Source: JAKQHY01 sp034429475 (GTDB lineage Bacteria > Chloroflexota > Anaerolineae > B4-G1 > SLSP01). From it: a stretch of DNA of 21,979 nt. Every line of letters begins with the position of its first letter. Within the stretch, counting starts at the first letter, position 1. The notes beneath the pieces were generated by a model, which saw nothing but the letters and a program-made list of their open reading frames with translations, ran no database searches and was not told the origin of the DNA. Position numbers and translations under genes: made by a program. The stretch covers positions 1 to 21,979 of the forward strand of contig DAOUGD010000066.1 in the NCBI GenBank assembly GCA_034429475.1. Direction: 5' to 3'. This document shows, piece after piece, positions 14,509 to 21,979 of this stretch.

Positions 14509-15702
14509 TCAAAGCGACTCTGTAACAGTCACCGCTTCCTCTATGGGCGACATTTCCTCTACGGATTGCAGTTCTATCGTGGATGACGACGCTTCCTGGG
14601 CTTGCCTAATGCTGAAGGCAATTCGGCGTTCCTGGGGTTGCAGCGAAATAATGCGCACGGGATAGACCGTTCCAACCCTGACGACTTCCCCAGGGTGCGC
14701 CACGGTCTGCGCGCTCAACTCCGAGATGTGGATCAGCCCCTCAATCTCCGGCTTATCCACAAACGCGGCGAAGGCGCCAAAGGTTGTCAAATTGACGATT
14801 TTGACGTCCACCCGCTGCCCTTCCTGATACGTATCCGTGATATTTTCCCACGGGTCAGGGGTGATCCGCTTAAGACTCAACCCCAGGCGCCCCTTTTCCA
14901 GTTCTACGTCCAGGATATAAACGTCCAATTCCTGGCCGACATGCACCACTTCCTTGGGATGATTCACCCGCTTCCACGACAATTCAGAAATGTGCAGCAG
15001 GCCGTCCACCCCGTTGACGTTCACGAAAGCCCCAAACGCGACAATGTTGCTGACCACACCCCGGTGGATGCTGCCTACCGCCAACTGCTCCAACGCCTTC
15101 CGCTTGCCAGACTTGCCGTCGCCGGGCGTGCGTTCCGACAGGATCAGCCGGTTGCGCTCCGACGTGACCTCAATGACCCGCAGTTTCAACCGCTCACCGA
15201 GCAACGCATCCCACCGATGCTCAGGTTCCGCGTTGTTCTGTTGGTTTCGCCACGAGATCAACTGCGAACCGGGGACGAATCCGCGCAGTTGCCCCAACCG
15301 CACAATGACGCCCCCCTTGTTGACGTCAATCACCGGCAAGACCACCATCTCGTTGTCGCACATCAATTGCCGTGCATGATCCCAATCATTTTGTTGAGCT
15401 GCCCGCGCCAGCGACACGAACATCATATCGTTATCGTCGCCGTCTTCGATAATGTAGACGTTAACCGGCTGCCCGGCTTTGAGCGCGAGCAAGTCTTGGG
15501 GCGTCATCTGCTCCAACTCACGGGGATGGACCACCGCATCACATTTGCCGCCCACATCAATCAGGATCGCCTTGTCAGTAGCCGACACGACCGTCCCTTT
15601 CACAATGTCGCCGCGACGGCATCGCTTCGTTTCCAAATACTGATCTAACAACATCCCCATAGACTCATGACTCACGTCTACGATAGGGGCCACTCCTTTC
15701 AT
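14509..15702 (-). CDS. S1-domain RNA-binding protein (ribosomal S1-like)
   Basis: This 397-aa protein has four S1 domains, at about residues 29-99, 117-191, 207-279 and 293-367. Domains 3 and 4 show the classic FGAFV...GLLHISELS signature; domains 1 and 2 are more divergent. Bacterial S1 proteins bind single-stranded mRNA and help initiation. This one has fewer domains than the six of E. coli S1, as in many non-proteobacterial lineages, and a short N-terminal extension. It could be the housekeeping rpsA or a paralogue; the sequence alone does not decide. AGGAGGA precedes the ATG and a promoter lies about 35 bases upstream. It heads an operon continuing into the zinc-ribbon and AmmeMemoRadiSam genes. 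Confidence 0.9.
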   Translation of the reverse strand: MKGVAPIVDVSHESMGMLLDQYLETKRCRRGDIVKGTVVSATDKAILIDVGGKCDAVVHPRELEQMTPQDLLALKAGQPVNVYIIEDGDDNDMMFVSLARAAQQNDWDHARQLMCDNEMVVLPVIDVNKGGVIVRLGQLRGFVPGSQLISWRNQQNNAEPEHRWDALLGERLKLRVIEVTSERNRLILSERTPGDGKSGKRKALEQLAVGSIHRGVVSNIVAFGAFVNVNGVDGLLHISELSWKRVNHPKEVVHVGQELDVYILDVELEKGRLGLSLKRITPDPWENITDTYQEGQRVDVKIVNLTTFGAFAAFVDKPEIEGLIHISELSAQTVAHPGEVVRVGTVYPVRIISLQPQERRIAFSIRQAQEASSSTIELQSVEEMSPIEEAVTVTESL

Positions 15703-15734
15703 TGAACGCTCCTCCTGGCTAATAATCTATCTCT

Positions 15735-15762
15735 ATTATAGACACGTTTAAAAATGCGGCAA
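15735..15762 (-). promoter_or_regulatory. Promoter of the S1-AmmeMemoRadiSam operon
   Basis: On the minus strand there is a perfect -10 TATAAT (15735-15740) preceded, after 16 bases, by a -35-like TTGCCG (15757-15762, 4/6). The predicted start lies about 25 bases before the S1 ATG. No other strong promoter was seen until after the AMMECR1 gene, so it may drive all five genes. Confidence 0.7.
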
Positions 15763-15780
15763 TGCCTCTTGGCCCGCAAG

Positions 15781-15808
15781 TTGCACTTCCTGGGGGGGCG
15801 GTTATACT
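15781..15808 (+). promoter_or_regulatory. Putative promoter of the lipoprotein gene
   Basis: A -10 TATACT (15803-15808, 5/6) follows a weak -35-like TTGCAC (15781-15786) after 16 bases. It diverges from the S1 promoter in the same 165-base intergenic region. Only the -10 is convincing. Confidence 0.45.
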
Positions 15809-15867
15809 ACACAGCACGCACACAACAGGTTTAACAGATTAAGCGGCTGAAACAGAAGTAGACGCCG

Positions 15868-17169
15868 ATGACAAAAAAAACTAAAACCATTTATCCACCG
15901 CCCACTGAAGTTTCTCGATACTTATGGATCATCGAGGGACTTTGTCTCTTGAGCCTACTTTTGGGGTGCAGTCCGTCCCCGACTCCATTAGCAGTCTTAC
16001 CGCTCAGGGTTGCGGCGACCCCTACCGTGGAGTCGCCCACCACTATCCCGACGCCCCCTGCCCCGACGGCAACGCCGGATCCTTGCCCGGCGCGCCGCAC
16101 TCTGGAAATACCAACGCGTCCGGCAGAACTTGCTGCATGGGGCGAAACGTTGCGCACCTATCTGGCGGATGGCGGCGATCCGGCGCAGCTTTCGGCGATA
16201 TTGACAACATGGCAGGCTGTTCCTCCAAACGGTGCTATGATGACCCAGGCCGATGTAACGGACGATGGCACAGCAGAGACCGTAGTTTCACTGATCAGTC
16301 CAACCCTTGAACTATCTGCCCCTAAAGCCACACTGTTCTTGTACACCTGTCAGGCCGGGACAGTGCAAACCCTATACACCTACCGTCCCGGCGAATGGTT
16401 CAGCCTTAATCTGATCGGCGCGCAAGATTTGACCGCCGACGGCGTCGCCGACCTGGTTTTCAGCGAGGTGACTTGCGGGGCGCACACCTGTTGGGACACG
16501 CTGCACGTCTGGTCATGGAACGGCGCCGACTTCGTAGAGCAGATGGGAACAGAATTTATGTCGCCCTACGCCACCTTCTACCTCATCAAAGACCAGATTG
16601 CGGTTTCCAGCTACGGCATTGGTTCAGTAGGCGCGGGGCCGCAGCGCCCGCTGACCACAACGTTGGCCTGGAACGGGCAGGCAGTCACGGTCACGGCCAC
16701 TGCCGTCGGCCCGGCAGCGTACCGCTACCACGCTTTCCGCGACGGCGACGAAGCGTTGTTGGTCGGGGATGACGCCCGCGCCGCGCAAGCCTATCAACAA
16801 GTGTTGACCGATGATGCCTTGCTATCCTGGGAGGCGTTTCTCAGCCGCGAAGAGGAACGGCAGTGGTTCAATGCGCTGGCGCACTGGCGGCTGATGGTGC
16901 AGGCGGTGCGGGCCGGGGATGCGGATGCGGCGCAGACACACTATACTCACCTTATCACCGATTTCCCTGCCGGGCGAGCTGGTTCCCCGGTGACGGCGCT
17001 AACGCAGCGTTTCTGGGCCAGCTTCCAGGAGAGCCAAAATGTGACGTATGCCTGTCGCGCCGCCCTGGATACCCCAGAAAGTCAGACCGTCCTTGATTTT
17101 TTGAACAGTTTCGGTTACGCCAATCCCGTCTACGAGCGGGAGGACTTGTGCCCTTTTCTTAATCCTTGA
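15868..17169 (+). CDS. Lipoprotein with acidic repeats and helical C-terminal half
   Basis: This 433-aa predicted lipoprotein has a hydrophobic signal region (about 18-33) that ends in the lipobox LLGC, with C34 as the lipidated residue. A Ser/Thr/Pro-rich linker (about 35-72) follows, as is common for surface-anchored proteins. Two segments, ADVTDDGTAETVV and DLTADGVADLVF, resemble the short calcium-binding-like loops of VCBS/FG-GAP repeats. After about residue 290 the sequence becomes Ala-rich and helical, with TPR-like spacing (ARAAQAYQQVL, DADAAQTHYTHLI). I cannot name a function. The stop overlaps the methyltransferase start (TGATG), which suggests coupled translation. The ribosome site is weak. 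Confidence 0.8.
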   Translation: MTKKTKTIYPPPTEVSRYLWIIEGLCLLSLLLGCSPSPTPLAVLPLRVAATPTVESPTTIPTPPAPTATPDPCPARRTLEIPTRPAELAAWGETLRTYLADGGDPAQLSAILTTWQAVPPNGAMMTQADVTDDGTAETVVSLISPTLELSAPKATLFLYTCQAGTVQTLYTYRPGEWFSLNLIGAQDLTADGVADLVFSEVTCGAHTCWDTLHVWSWNGADFVEQMGTEFMSPYATFYLIKDQIAVSSYGIGSVGAGPQRPLTTTLAWNGQAVTVTATAVGPAAYRYHAFRDGDEALLVGDDARAAQAYQQVLTDDALLSWEAFLSREEERQWFNALAHWRLMVQAVRAGDADAAQTHYTHLITDFPAGRAGSPVTALTQRFWASFQESQNVTYACRAALDTPESQTVLDFLNSFGYANPVYEREDLCPFLNP

Positions 17170-18017
17170 TGGAGATCAACCCTGTGCCTGATGTGAATCC
17201 TATCCCATTACCACCTCCCGCGCCTCCCGCCCCGGCGCACGCGAATGACACCTACGAGCAGCAATTGCGCGAACTCCCCGCATTCCGGGCGCTTTTGCGG
17301 GCAGTGGAAGCCCGTTTCTACAACGACCTGCCCATGCCGCACCCGATCCTGGATTTGGGCTGCGGCGACGGTCATTTTGCCTCGGTGACGTTCCGAGAGC
17401 CGTTGGATGTGGGATTTGATCCGTGGGAAAGACCCTTGCAAGAAGCCCGGCGGCGCGGCGTCTATCATACCTTGAGTCGAGCCGACGGCGCGCGGATGCC
17501 TTTCCCGGACGCCGCCTTTGTCACCGTGATCAGCAATTCGGTCTTAGAACACATTCCCAATGTAGAACCGGTCATCCACGAGGTGTCCCGTGTGCTCAGA
17601 CCGGGGGGAAGCTTCTACTTTTGTGTACCGGGGCCGAATTTCCGCCGCTTCCTTTCCGTGGCGCGGCTGCTGGATGCAGTACACTTGTCCGGTCTGGCCG
17701 AAGCCTACCGCCACCTGTTTGACCGCATCTCACGCCATCATTATTACAACACACCAGAAGAGTGGGCCGCGCGATTGTCCGGCGCGGGCTTGCGTTTAAC
17801 CCGCTGGTGGACGTACTTCTCACCGGGTGCGCTGGCAGCTCTCGAATGGGGTCATCCTCTGGGACTGCCAAGCGTCGTCGCCAAAGCGTTGACCGGACGC
17901 TGGCTCCTGGCCCCGACACACTGGAACCTCGCCCTGACCGCCGCCTTGCTGCGGCGCTATTACGAAGAGCCGTTCCCGGAGGCTGGCGCATATTTATTCT
18001 TCATCGCCCAAAAATGA
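17169..18017 (+). CDS. Class I SAM-dependent methyltransferase
   Basis: This 282-aa protein has a methyltransferase type-11 fold. Motif I ILDLGCGDGHF is at residues 60-70, the acidic SAM-contact region DVGFD follows, and the motif IV-VI segment reads VISNSVLEHIPNVEPVIHEVSRVLRPGGSFYFCVPGPNF. It has a proline-rich N-terminal tail (about 1-25) before the fold. The substrate is unknown; the C-terminal half has aromatic, fairly hydrophobic stretches (LRLTRWWTYFSPGALAALEW) that could contact a lipid-linked or membrane substrate, but this is speculative. The ATG overlaps the stop of the lipoprotein gene by one base. The tRNA-Asn promoter begins two bases after its stop. Confidence 0.85.
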   Translation: MEINPVPDVNPIPLPPPAPPAPAHANDTYEQQLRELPAFRALLRAVEARFYNDLPMPHPILDLGCGDGHFASVTFREPLDVGFDPWERPLQEARRRGVYHTLSRADGARMPFPDAAFVTVISNSVLEHIPNVEPVIHEVSRVLRPGGSFYFCVPGPNFRRFLSVARLLDAVHLSGLAEAYRHLFDRISRHHYYNTPEEWAARLSGAGLRLTRWWTYFSPGALAALEWGHPLGLPSVVAKALTGRWLLAPTHWNLALTAALLRRYYEEPFPEAGAYLFFIAQK

Positions 18018-18018
18018 C

Positions 18019-18046
18019 TTGACGACTTTGGGCTTTGACGTATAAT
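18019..18046 (+). promoter_or_regulatory. Promoter of tRNA-Asn
   Basis: A -35 TTGACG (18019-18024, 5/6) and a perfect -10 TATAAT (18041-18046) are separated by 16 bases. The predicted start leaves a leader of about 20 bases before the mature tRNA 5' end at 18075. Confidence 0.82.
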
Positions 18047-18074
18047 GACGCTATTCCTTACAAAATAAGGATGA

Positions 18075-18150
18075 TCCTCGGTAGCTCAATAGGCAGAGCG
18101 ACCGGCTGTTAACCGGTTGGTTGTAAGTTCGAGTCTTACCCGGGGAGCCA
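18075..18150 (+). tRNA. tRNA-Asn (GTT)
   Basis: The cloverleaf can be read directly. The acceptor stem TCCTCGG pairs with CCGGGGA (18140-18146, one G-U pair). The D-arm contains AGCTCAATAGGCAGAGC. The anticodon stem ACCGG/CCGGT encloses CTGTTAA with anticodon GTT. The T-arm is GTAAG-TTCGAGT-CTTAC. The discriminator is G at 18147 and the CCA end (18148-18150) is encoded. Confidence 0.97.
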
Positions 18151-18156
18151 GATAGA

Positions 18157-18195
18157 AGACACAGCAATTTGTCAATAAATTGCTGTGTCTTTTTG
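18157..18195 (+). terminator. Intrinsic terminator of tRNA-Asn
   Basis: A perfect 14-bp stem (18157-18170 with 18177-18190; arm AGACACAGCAATTT) with a six-base loop is followed directly by TTTTG. It lies seven bases after the tRNA CCA end. Confidence 0.93.
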
Positions 18196-18481
18196 TTTGG
18201 ATGTAGCAACACACTTTCTCTCCAGTCCTTACCGCACCCGTCTATCCAGCTGCTAGCCACCCGCACCGGCAGACCACGCGCTAGGCAAGTGGATCGGCGG
18301 ATAGAGGGGCCATCATTGTTGCCCCTGGATATAGACCAAACCAACTGAAACGCGGGGAACTACTATGTACTCGTTGACGCGCGTCAGAGCTTACGGCGTT
18401 TGATCTGCCGCTCTGTAAAGGTGGTTTGCGTATTCGGGAGTTTGTGCTTCAATTTAAAAAGTCTGGGAGAGGATGGATAAC
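18196..18481. other. Intergenic region without a clear gene
   Basis: About 285 bases separate the tRNA terminator from the TPR/zinc-ribbon gene. No convincing coding frame or promoter was found. The only symmetry noted is the perfect 12-bp palindrome TGACGCGCGTCA at 18375-18386, about 95 bases upstream of the next start, which could be an operator or chance. A GGGAGAGG ribosome site ends at 18472. Confidence 0.5.
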
Positions 18482-19789
18482 ATGAGCTTTATTCCACAGC
18501 TTTTGCAACGTGGAATTGCAGCCGCTCGGGCGGGGCAGACGACAGAGGCGCGGCGCTTGCTCACGCGCGTCACCGAGCTGGATGAAGAGAATGTACAGGC
18601 CTGGCTGTGGTTGAGCGAGGTCGTGCAGACTGTGCGCGACCGACGCATTTGCCTGGAGAACGTCCTCACCCTTGATCCGGGCAACGCGGCGGCGCAAGCC
18701 GGCCTGAAGTGGTTAAACGCGCAGTCGCCGGAAGAAACCGGCGAGCAATGCCCCGGCTGCGGCGCCACCCTGCCGCTCTCCGGCAAGACTTGCTCCGTCT
18801 GTGGTCTGCTGCTCGTGGTGGCATACCCCGCCTGCGTGGAATACACCGATGTCAGCGCTTCCACCTGCCCGATCTGTAATGAGCCGCTGGGCGACTTTCG
18901 CGCCGGTGCGACCTATTACCTGGCGCTGGCGCAGGCCTACCTGAATCACTCCCGCATCTTCATGGCCGCGGAGCTGGCTCCCTTCGTCGAGGCCGCTGCC
19001 GGAGACACCATGACCTATCTCACCCAGGCCGCGACGCTCTACGAAGCCCTCCAAAATTCAACGCAGGCAGCCGCTATTTACGAGCGGCTCATTGCGGAAC
19101 ATCCCGCAGACGTGACCGCTTACCTCCGGCTGGGCGCGCTTTATCAACGCTCCGGGCTGTTGGATGAGGCGCGGGCGATTTATGAGCAGGCAATGACGCA
19201 GGCAGCGGAACATCCCGATGTGCTGTTGGCGCTGGCGCAGGGGGAGCTGGCGCAAGACAGCGCGTCGTGGACGGCTTTCCAATACTTGCAGCGATTGGTG
19301 AAGCTGGCTCCGGAGAACGCACAGGCGCATCTGGCCCTGGCGCGAATGTACTATGCGCAGGGCAAACTACCGTTAGCGACGGCGCACGGTGAGCGGGCAG
19401 TCGCCCTGACGAAGTTGGAGACGCGGCTAGGGCAAGAAGCGCGTCAAGAGATGAAGCGTATCCAGCCGACGTTGTCCTACCCGCTGCATCAGGGTTGGGG
19501 TGAGGTCATGCGGCGGGTGATGGGATTTTTCTTGCCGCTAGGGCTGTCGGCCTGGGTCAACGCGCCGCTTTCGATGCTGAACATCAGCCTCCCGGCATGG
19601 GTGGCGCTGTTCTTCGGCGTGATAGGCGCGTATCTGTGGACTTCGGCGGCAGAGTTGCCGCAGAATCCGGGAATGATGGCGCTCTGTGGGAAAGAGGGCC
19701 TTGTGCAGTTGGGGCAAAAGCGGGCCGTTGGACTTGTCGGCGCCGGACTATGGCTGACCGCCTTCGCGTTTATTCTGATCAAGGGGTAA
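18482..19789 (+). CDS. TPR and zinc-ribbon membrane protein
   Basis: I recognise domains but not a named family in this 435-aa protein. An N-terminal TPR-like helical region (about 5-80) is followed by a cysteine-rich module with C90/C93, C104/C107 and C129/C132 (CPGCG, CSVCG, CPICN), which looks like a double zinc ribbon. More TPR units follow (about 140-310; AAAIYERLIAEHPADVTAYL is typical). At the C-terminus are two or three membrane segments (about 346-388 and 415-434), so the soluble part is probably cytoplasmic and tethered. The start at 18482 has GAGG nine bases upstream; an ATG at 18473 is an alternative but directly abuts the ribosome site. The rhomboid protease gene begins four bases after the stop, implying co-translation. 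Confidence 0.8.
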   Translation: MSFIPQLLQRGIAAARAGQTTEARRLLTRVTELDEENVQAWLWLSEVVQTVRDRRICLENVLTLDPGNAAAQAGLKWLNAQSPEETGEQCPGCGATLPLSGKTCSVCGLLLVVAYPACVEYTDVSASTCPICNEPLGDFRAGATYYLALAQAYLNHSRIFMAAELAPFVEAAAGDTMTYLTQAATLYEALQNSTQAAAIYERLIAEHPADVTAYLRLGALYQRSGLLDEARAIYEQAMTQAAEHPDVLLALAQGELAQDSASWTAFQYLQRLVKLAPENAQAHLALARMYYAQGKLPLATAHGERAVALTKLETRLGQEARQEMKRIQPTLSYPLHQGWGEVMRRVMGFFLPLGLSAWVNAPLSMLNISLPAWVALFFGVIGAYLWTSAAELPQNPGMMALCGKEGLVQLGQKRAVGLVGAGLWLTAFAFILIKG

Positions 19790-19793
19790 CGAG

Positions 19794-20573
19794 ATGGGAG
19801 CGTTGATCCTCCTTTTTCTTAATATTCTGCTGTCCTTCATTTTCTTGCTGCCACTGCACGATGAACGCGGGCCAGGGAAACGCTTGCCGCTGATGACCTG
19901 GACGCTCATCGCCATCAACATTGGCGTTCACATCGTCTTTCACCACTTGCTCCCGCCGTTGGTGGGTGAAGAAATGTGGAAACAATTTAAATGGTATCTT
20001 ATGGAAGTCCCCGCCGCGATCCGGGAAGGCGTGGGGTTGGGTGCGCTCAGTATGATTACGTCGGCCTTCCTCCACGCAAATTGGTCGCACCTGCTGGGGA
20101 ATATGTTCTACCTGTTCTTCTTCGGGCGCAAGGTGGAAGATTTGATCGGCTCGTGGAAATTCGCCTCGTTTTATCTGGTCTGCATCTTTGTGTCGAGCCT
20201 CGTCAGTGTGGTGAGCGAGCTGGCCTTGCCTATCACGCAGGGGTGGATTCCCAGCCTGGGCGCGAGCGGCGCCATTATGGGATTGTTGGGCGCGTATATG
20301 TTCCTGTACAGCGACCAGCGCATCCGCACGCTGGTGATAGTCTTTCTGCTTCCGATCCCTATCAAATTGCCGGTGTGGGCTTTTATGTTGTATATGCTGG
20401 TGTCGGATATGAGCGGCGCTCTGTTGGAACAGGAACTCCAGGCGCTGGGATTGCTGTACAGTCAGGGCGTCGGCTTTATGGCGCACCTGGGTGGGTTGTT
20501 TGCGGGCATCGTTTGCGCTTATCTCTTCCTACCGGGAGAAGTGTTGTCCTATCGCTACCGACCCCGGTTGTAA
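19794..20573 (+). CDS. Rhomboid-family intramembrane serine protease
   Basis: This 259-aa protein is a polytopic membrane serine protease. The nucleophile S158 lies in GASGA (residues 156-160), the catalytic His is H231 in GFMAHLGGLFAG, and H99/N103 in NWSHLLGNM form the conserved HxxxN feature of rhomboids. Six or so hydrophobic segments are visible, starting with an N-terminal one at about 1-20. The active site therefore appears complete. Substrates are unknown. It follows the TPR/zinc-ribbon membrane protein by four bases, so the two are expected to be made together, and the TPR protein may be a partner or adaptor; this last point is inference. Confidence 0.92.
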   Translation: MGALILLFLNILLSFIFLLPLHDERGPGKRLPLMTWTLIAINIGVHIVFHHLLPPLVGEEMWKQFKWYLMEVPAAIREGVGLGALSMITSAFLHANWSHLLGNMFYLFFFGRKVEDLIGSWKFASFYLVCIFVSSLVSVVSELALPITQGWIPSLGASGAIMGLLGAYMFLYSDQRIRTLVIVFLLPIPIKLPVWAFMLYMLVSDMSGALLEQELQALGLLYSQGVGFMAHLGGLFAGIVCAYLFLPGEVLSYRYRPRL

Positions 20574-20590
20574 ATCCCCCCTATCAACTT

Positions 20591-20713
20591 TAGGACTTAC
20601 GCAAGGATGGCGCCTTTGCACCGCAGAGCACGCAGAGGCCGCGGAGACCCTACAACAATCTCTGCGTGCTTTGCGTGCTCTGCGGTAAATTTTCACTGGT
20701 TTGCGTCAGTCCT
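20591..20713. repeat. MITE-like nested inverted repeat
   Basis: Outer inverted ends at 20592-20604 (AGGACTTACGCAA) and 20701-20713 match at 12 of 13 positions. An inner perfect 15-bp inverted repeat (ACCGCAGAGCACGCA, 20620-20634, with 20672-20686) continues as an imperfect stem rich in GCAGAG. The whole unit of about 123 bp could fold into one long hairpin. It has no coding capacity and fills the gap between the rhomboid and permease genes. Similar CGCAGAG-rich repeats are scattered in environmental bacterial genomes (general knowledge). Confidence 0.75.
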
Positions 20714-20810
20714 GAACTTGCTAAAAGGTGGTAGAATATCTGGTTAGATTCATGCACGGGGGTAGCAAGTGCGTTGAATCAATCGCAATATTCAGTAAAA
20801 AAGGGGAATG

Positions 20811-21979
20811 ATGAGTAAACGCAAATTAAAGCGACAGCTCAGCCTGTTGCAGGTAGTGATGCTGGGGACGGCGGGAACGATTGCCGCCGAAATCTTCGTG
20901 TTGACCGGGCACGCGGCGGGGATGGCCGGGCCGGCGGCGGTGTTGGCGCTGTTGGTGGGCGGCGTGTTGAGCTACAGCGTGGCGCTCAATTACTGCGAGC
21001 TGGCGACGGCCTACCCCGAGGCCGGCGGGGCGATGACCTACGTGCGCGAAGCCTTCGGGAACGGCCTCCTCTCCTTTCTCGTCGGCTCGATGGACTGTAT
21101 ATCCAGCACCTTCTACGCGGCGCTCTCGGCGGTGGGGTTTGCCTATTCGCTGCAAATCTTCATTCCGGGGCTGCCTATCGTGGCAACGGCCGTCGCCGTG
21201 GTCATCGTCTTCATCTTCCTCAATATCTGGGGCGTGACGCAGGTAGGCAACGCGCAGGTGGTGCTGGGCGGCCTGCTGCTCTCCACCTTCGCCATCTTCG
21301 TGGTGGCCGGCTTCATCCGTCCGGGCGGCTTCAGTTGGGAAACCTTCCTGGCCGGCGAGACGATCTTCGCCCACAAAGGCGTCTGGGCCAACTTCTCCCG
21401 CATCCTCGCCACGATCGCCCTGGTCTACAACGCCTACGTGGGCTTCGAGGTCATCGCCGACGACGCCGAGGAGATCAGCCAGCCCAGCCGCAACATCCCC
21501 TGGGGCATCTTGCTCAGCCTGACGTTCTGCACGCTCATCTACGTGTCGGTGGCGCTGGTGACGTTGGGGACGGTGCCCTGGCAAGAACTCGCCGGTTCTG
21601 AGACGGCGCTGACCGACGCGGTGCGGCACTTCATCCCCGGTTGGGGCGTGCCGATGATGGCCGTGGCGGGGATGATCGCCACCCTCACCTCCATCAACTC
21701 GGCCATGCTCAGCGCGACCCGCGAAGCTTTCACCCTGGGGCGCGACGGCGTGTGGCCGCGCCTGTTCTCCAAGTTGAGCCGTTTCCGCACCCCCGTGGTC
21801 GCCATCGTCATCATCGGCGGCATCAGCGCCCTGATCGCCGTCATCGGGATCGTGGACTTTCTGAGCTACATCTCCAGTTCGGGCTATCTGTTCGTGCTCT
21901 TCTGGGGCAGCCTCTCGTTGGTGCGCCTGCGCAAGAAATACCCTGATGTGGTGCGCCCCTTCAAAGTCCCCTTCTTCCC
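20811..21979 (+). CDS. APC-superfamily amino acid permease (3' end outside window)
   Basis: An open frame runs from the ATG at 20811 to the window edge with no stop, giving at least 389 residues. It encodes a polytopic transporter. The first membrane helix carries the APC substrate-site glycine motif (VMLGTAGTIAAEIFVLTGHAAG), followed by YCELATAYPEAGGAMTYVREAFG and the intracellular loop FEVIADDAEEISQPSRNIPWGI, both hallmarks of the amino acid/polyamine/organocation family. About ten hydrophobic helices are visible before the edge. The substrate is not evident. AAGGGGA at 20801-20807 supports the start; an ATG one codon earlier (20808) is equally possible. It is separated from the rhomboid gene by a MITE-like repeat, so it is probably its own unit, though no clear promoter was found. 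Confidence 0.9.
   Translation, partial: MSKRKLKRQLSLLQVVMLGTAGTIAAEIFVLTGHAAGMAGPAAVLALLVGGVLSYSVALNYCELATAYPEAGGAMTYVREAFGNGLLSFLVGSMDCISSTFYAALSAVGFAYSLQIFIPGLPIVATAVAVVIVFIFLNIWGVTQVGNAQVVLGGLLLSTFAIFVVAGFIRPGGFSWETFLAGETIFAHKGVWANFSRILATIALVYNAYVGFEVIADDAEEISQPSRNIPWGILLSLTFCTLIYVSVALVTLGTVPWQELAGSETALTDAVRHFIPGWGVPMMAVAGMIATLTSINSAMLSATREAFTLGRDGVWPRLFSKLSRFRTPVVAIVIIGGISALIAVIGIVDFLSYISSSGYLFVLFWGSLSLVRLRKKYPDVVRPFKVPFF

Noticed and set aside
18075..18150. tRNA-Asn as the attachment site of an integrated element
   Set aside because: No integrase gene and no second copy of the tRNA 3' end were found nearby.
18375..18386. Perfect palindrome TGACGCGCGTCA as an operator
   Set aside because: It is a single 12-bp copy with no recognisable promoter beside it, so it is recorded only in the intergenic entry.

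Overview
The window is GC-rich bacterial DNA that looks chromosomal. An AmmeMemoRadiSam operon, a DUF4870 membrane protein, a VIT/VWA protein and dispersed palindromic intergenic repeats are all compatible with a Chloroflexota (Anaerolineae-like) genome. That placement is inference from gene content only; no marker gene here settles it.

Region 1 (1-5273) is a complete, very compact Tn7-like transposon. It has 26-bp terminal inverted repeats beginning TGTAGG, five TnsB-type 20-bp sites at the left end and four tightly packed inverted sites at the right end. Its single tightly packed operon is tnsA-tnsB-tnsC-tniQ. There is no cargo gene, CRISPR array, cas gene, tnsE or second TniQ/TnsD. Base 1 of the window is exactly the left terminus, so the left flank and the target duplication cannot be seen.

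Region 2 (5274-5957) is a toxin-antitoxin operon on the minus strand. A Phd-type antitoxin is intact. Its PIN-domain (VapC-like) toxin has been cut by the transposon just after the last catalytic aspartate motif, and the transposon end supplies the stop codon. A near-consensus promoter with two tandem 12-bp palindromes precedes the antitoxin.

Region 3 (5967-15762) is all minus strand. Read in the direction of transcription it holds an operon of an S1-domain RNA-binding protein, a zinc-ribbon membrane protein, and the AmmeMemoRadiSam radical SAM enzyme, Memo-like protein and AMMECR1 protein. It continues with a DUF4870 membrane protein and a WecG/TagA glycosyltransferase, then an orphan 86-aa protein with its own promoter, a large VIT-VWA protein ending in a strong terminator, and an NAD-dependent epimerase with its own consensus promoter. 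Two palindromic repeats of one family flank the orphan gene.

Region 4 (15781-21979) is plus strand: a lipoprotein overlapping a SAM methyltransferase, tRNA-Asn with promoter and terminator, a TPR/zinc-ribbon membrane protein followed by a rhomboid protease, a MITE-like nested inverted repeat, and an APC-family permease that runs off the end of the window.

The two most unusual items are the stand-alone tnsABC-tniQ transposon that has broken a PIN toxin, and the operon coupling an S1 RNA-binding protein and a membrane zinc-ribbon protein to AmmeMemoRadiSam.
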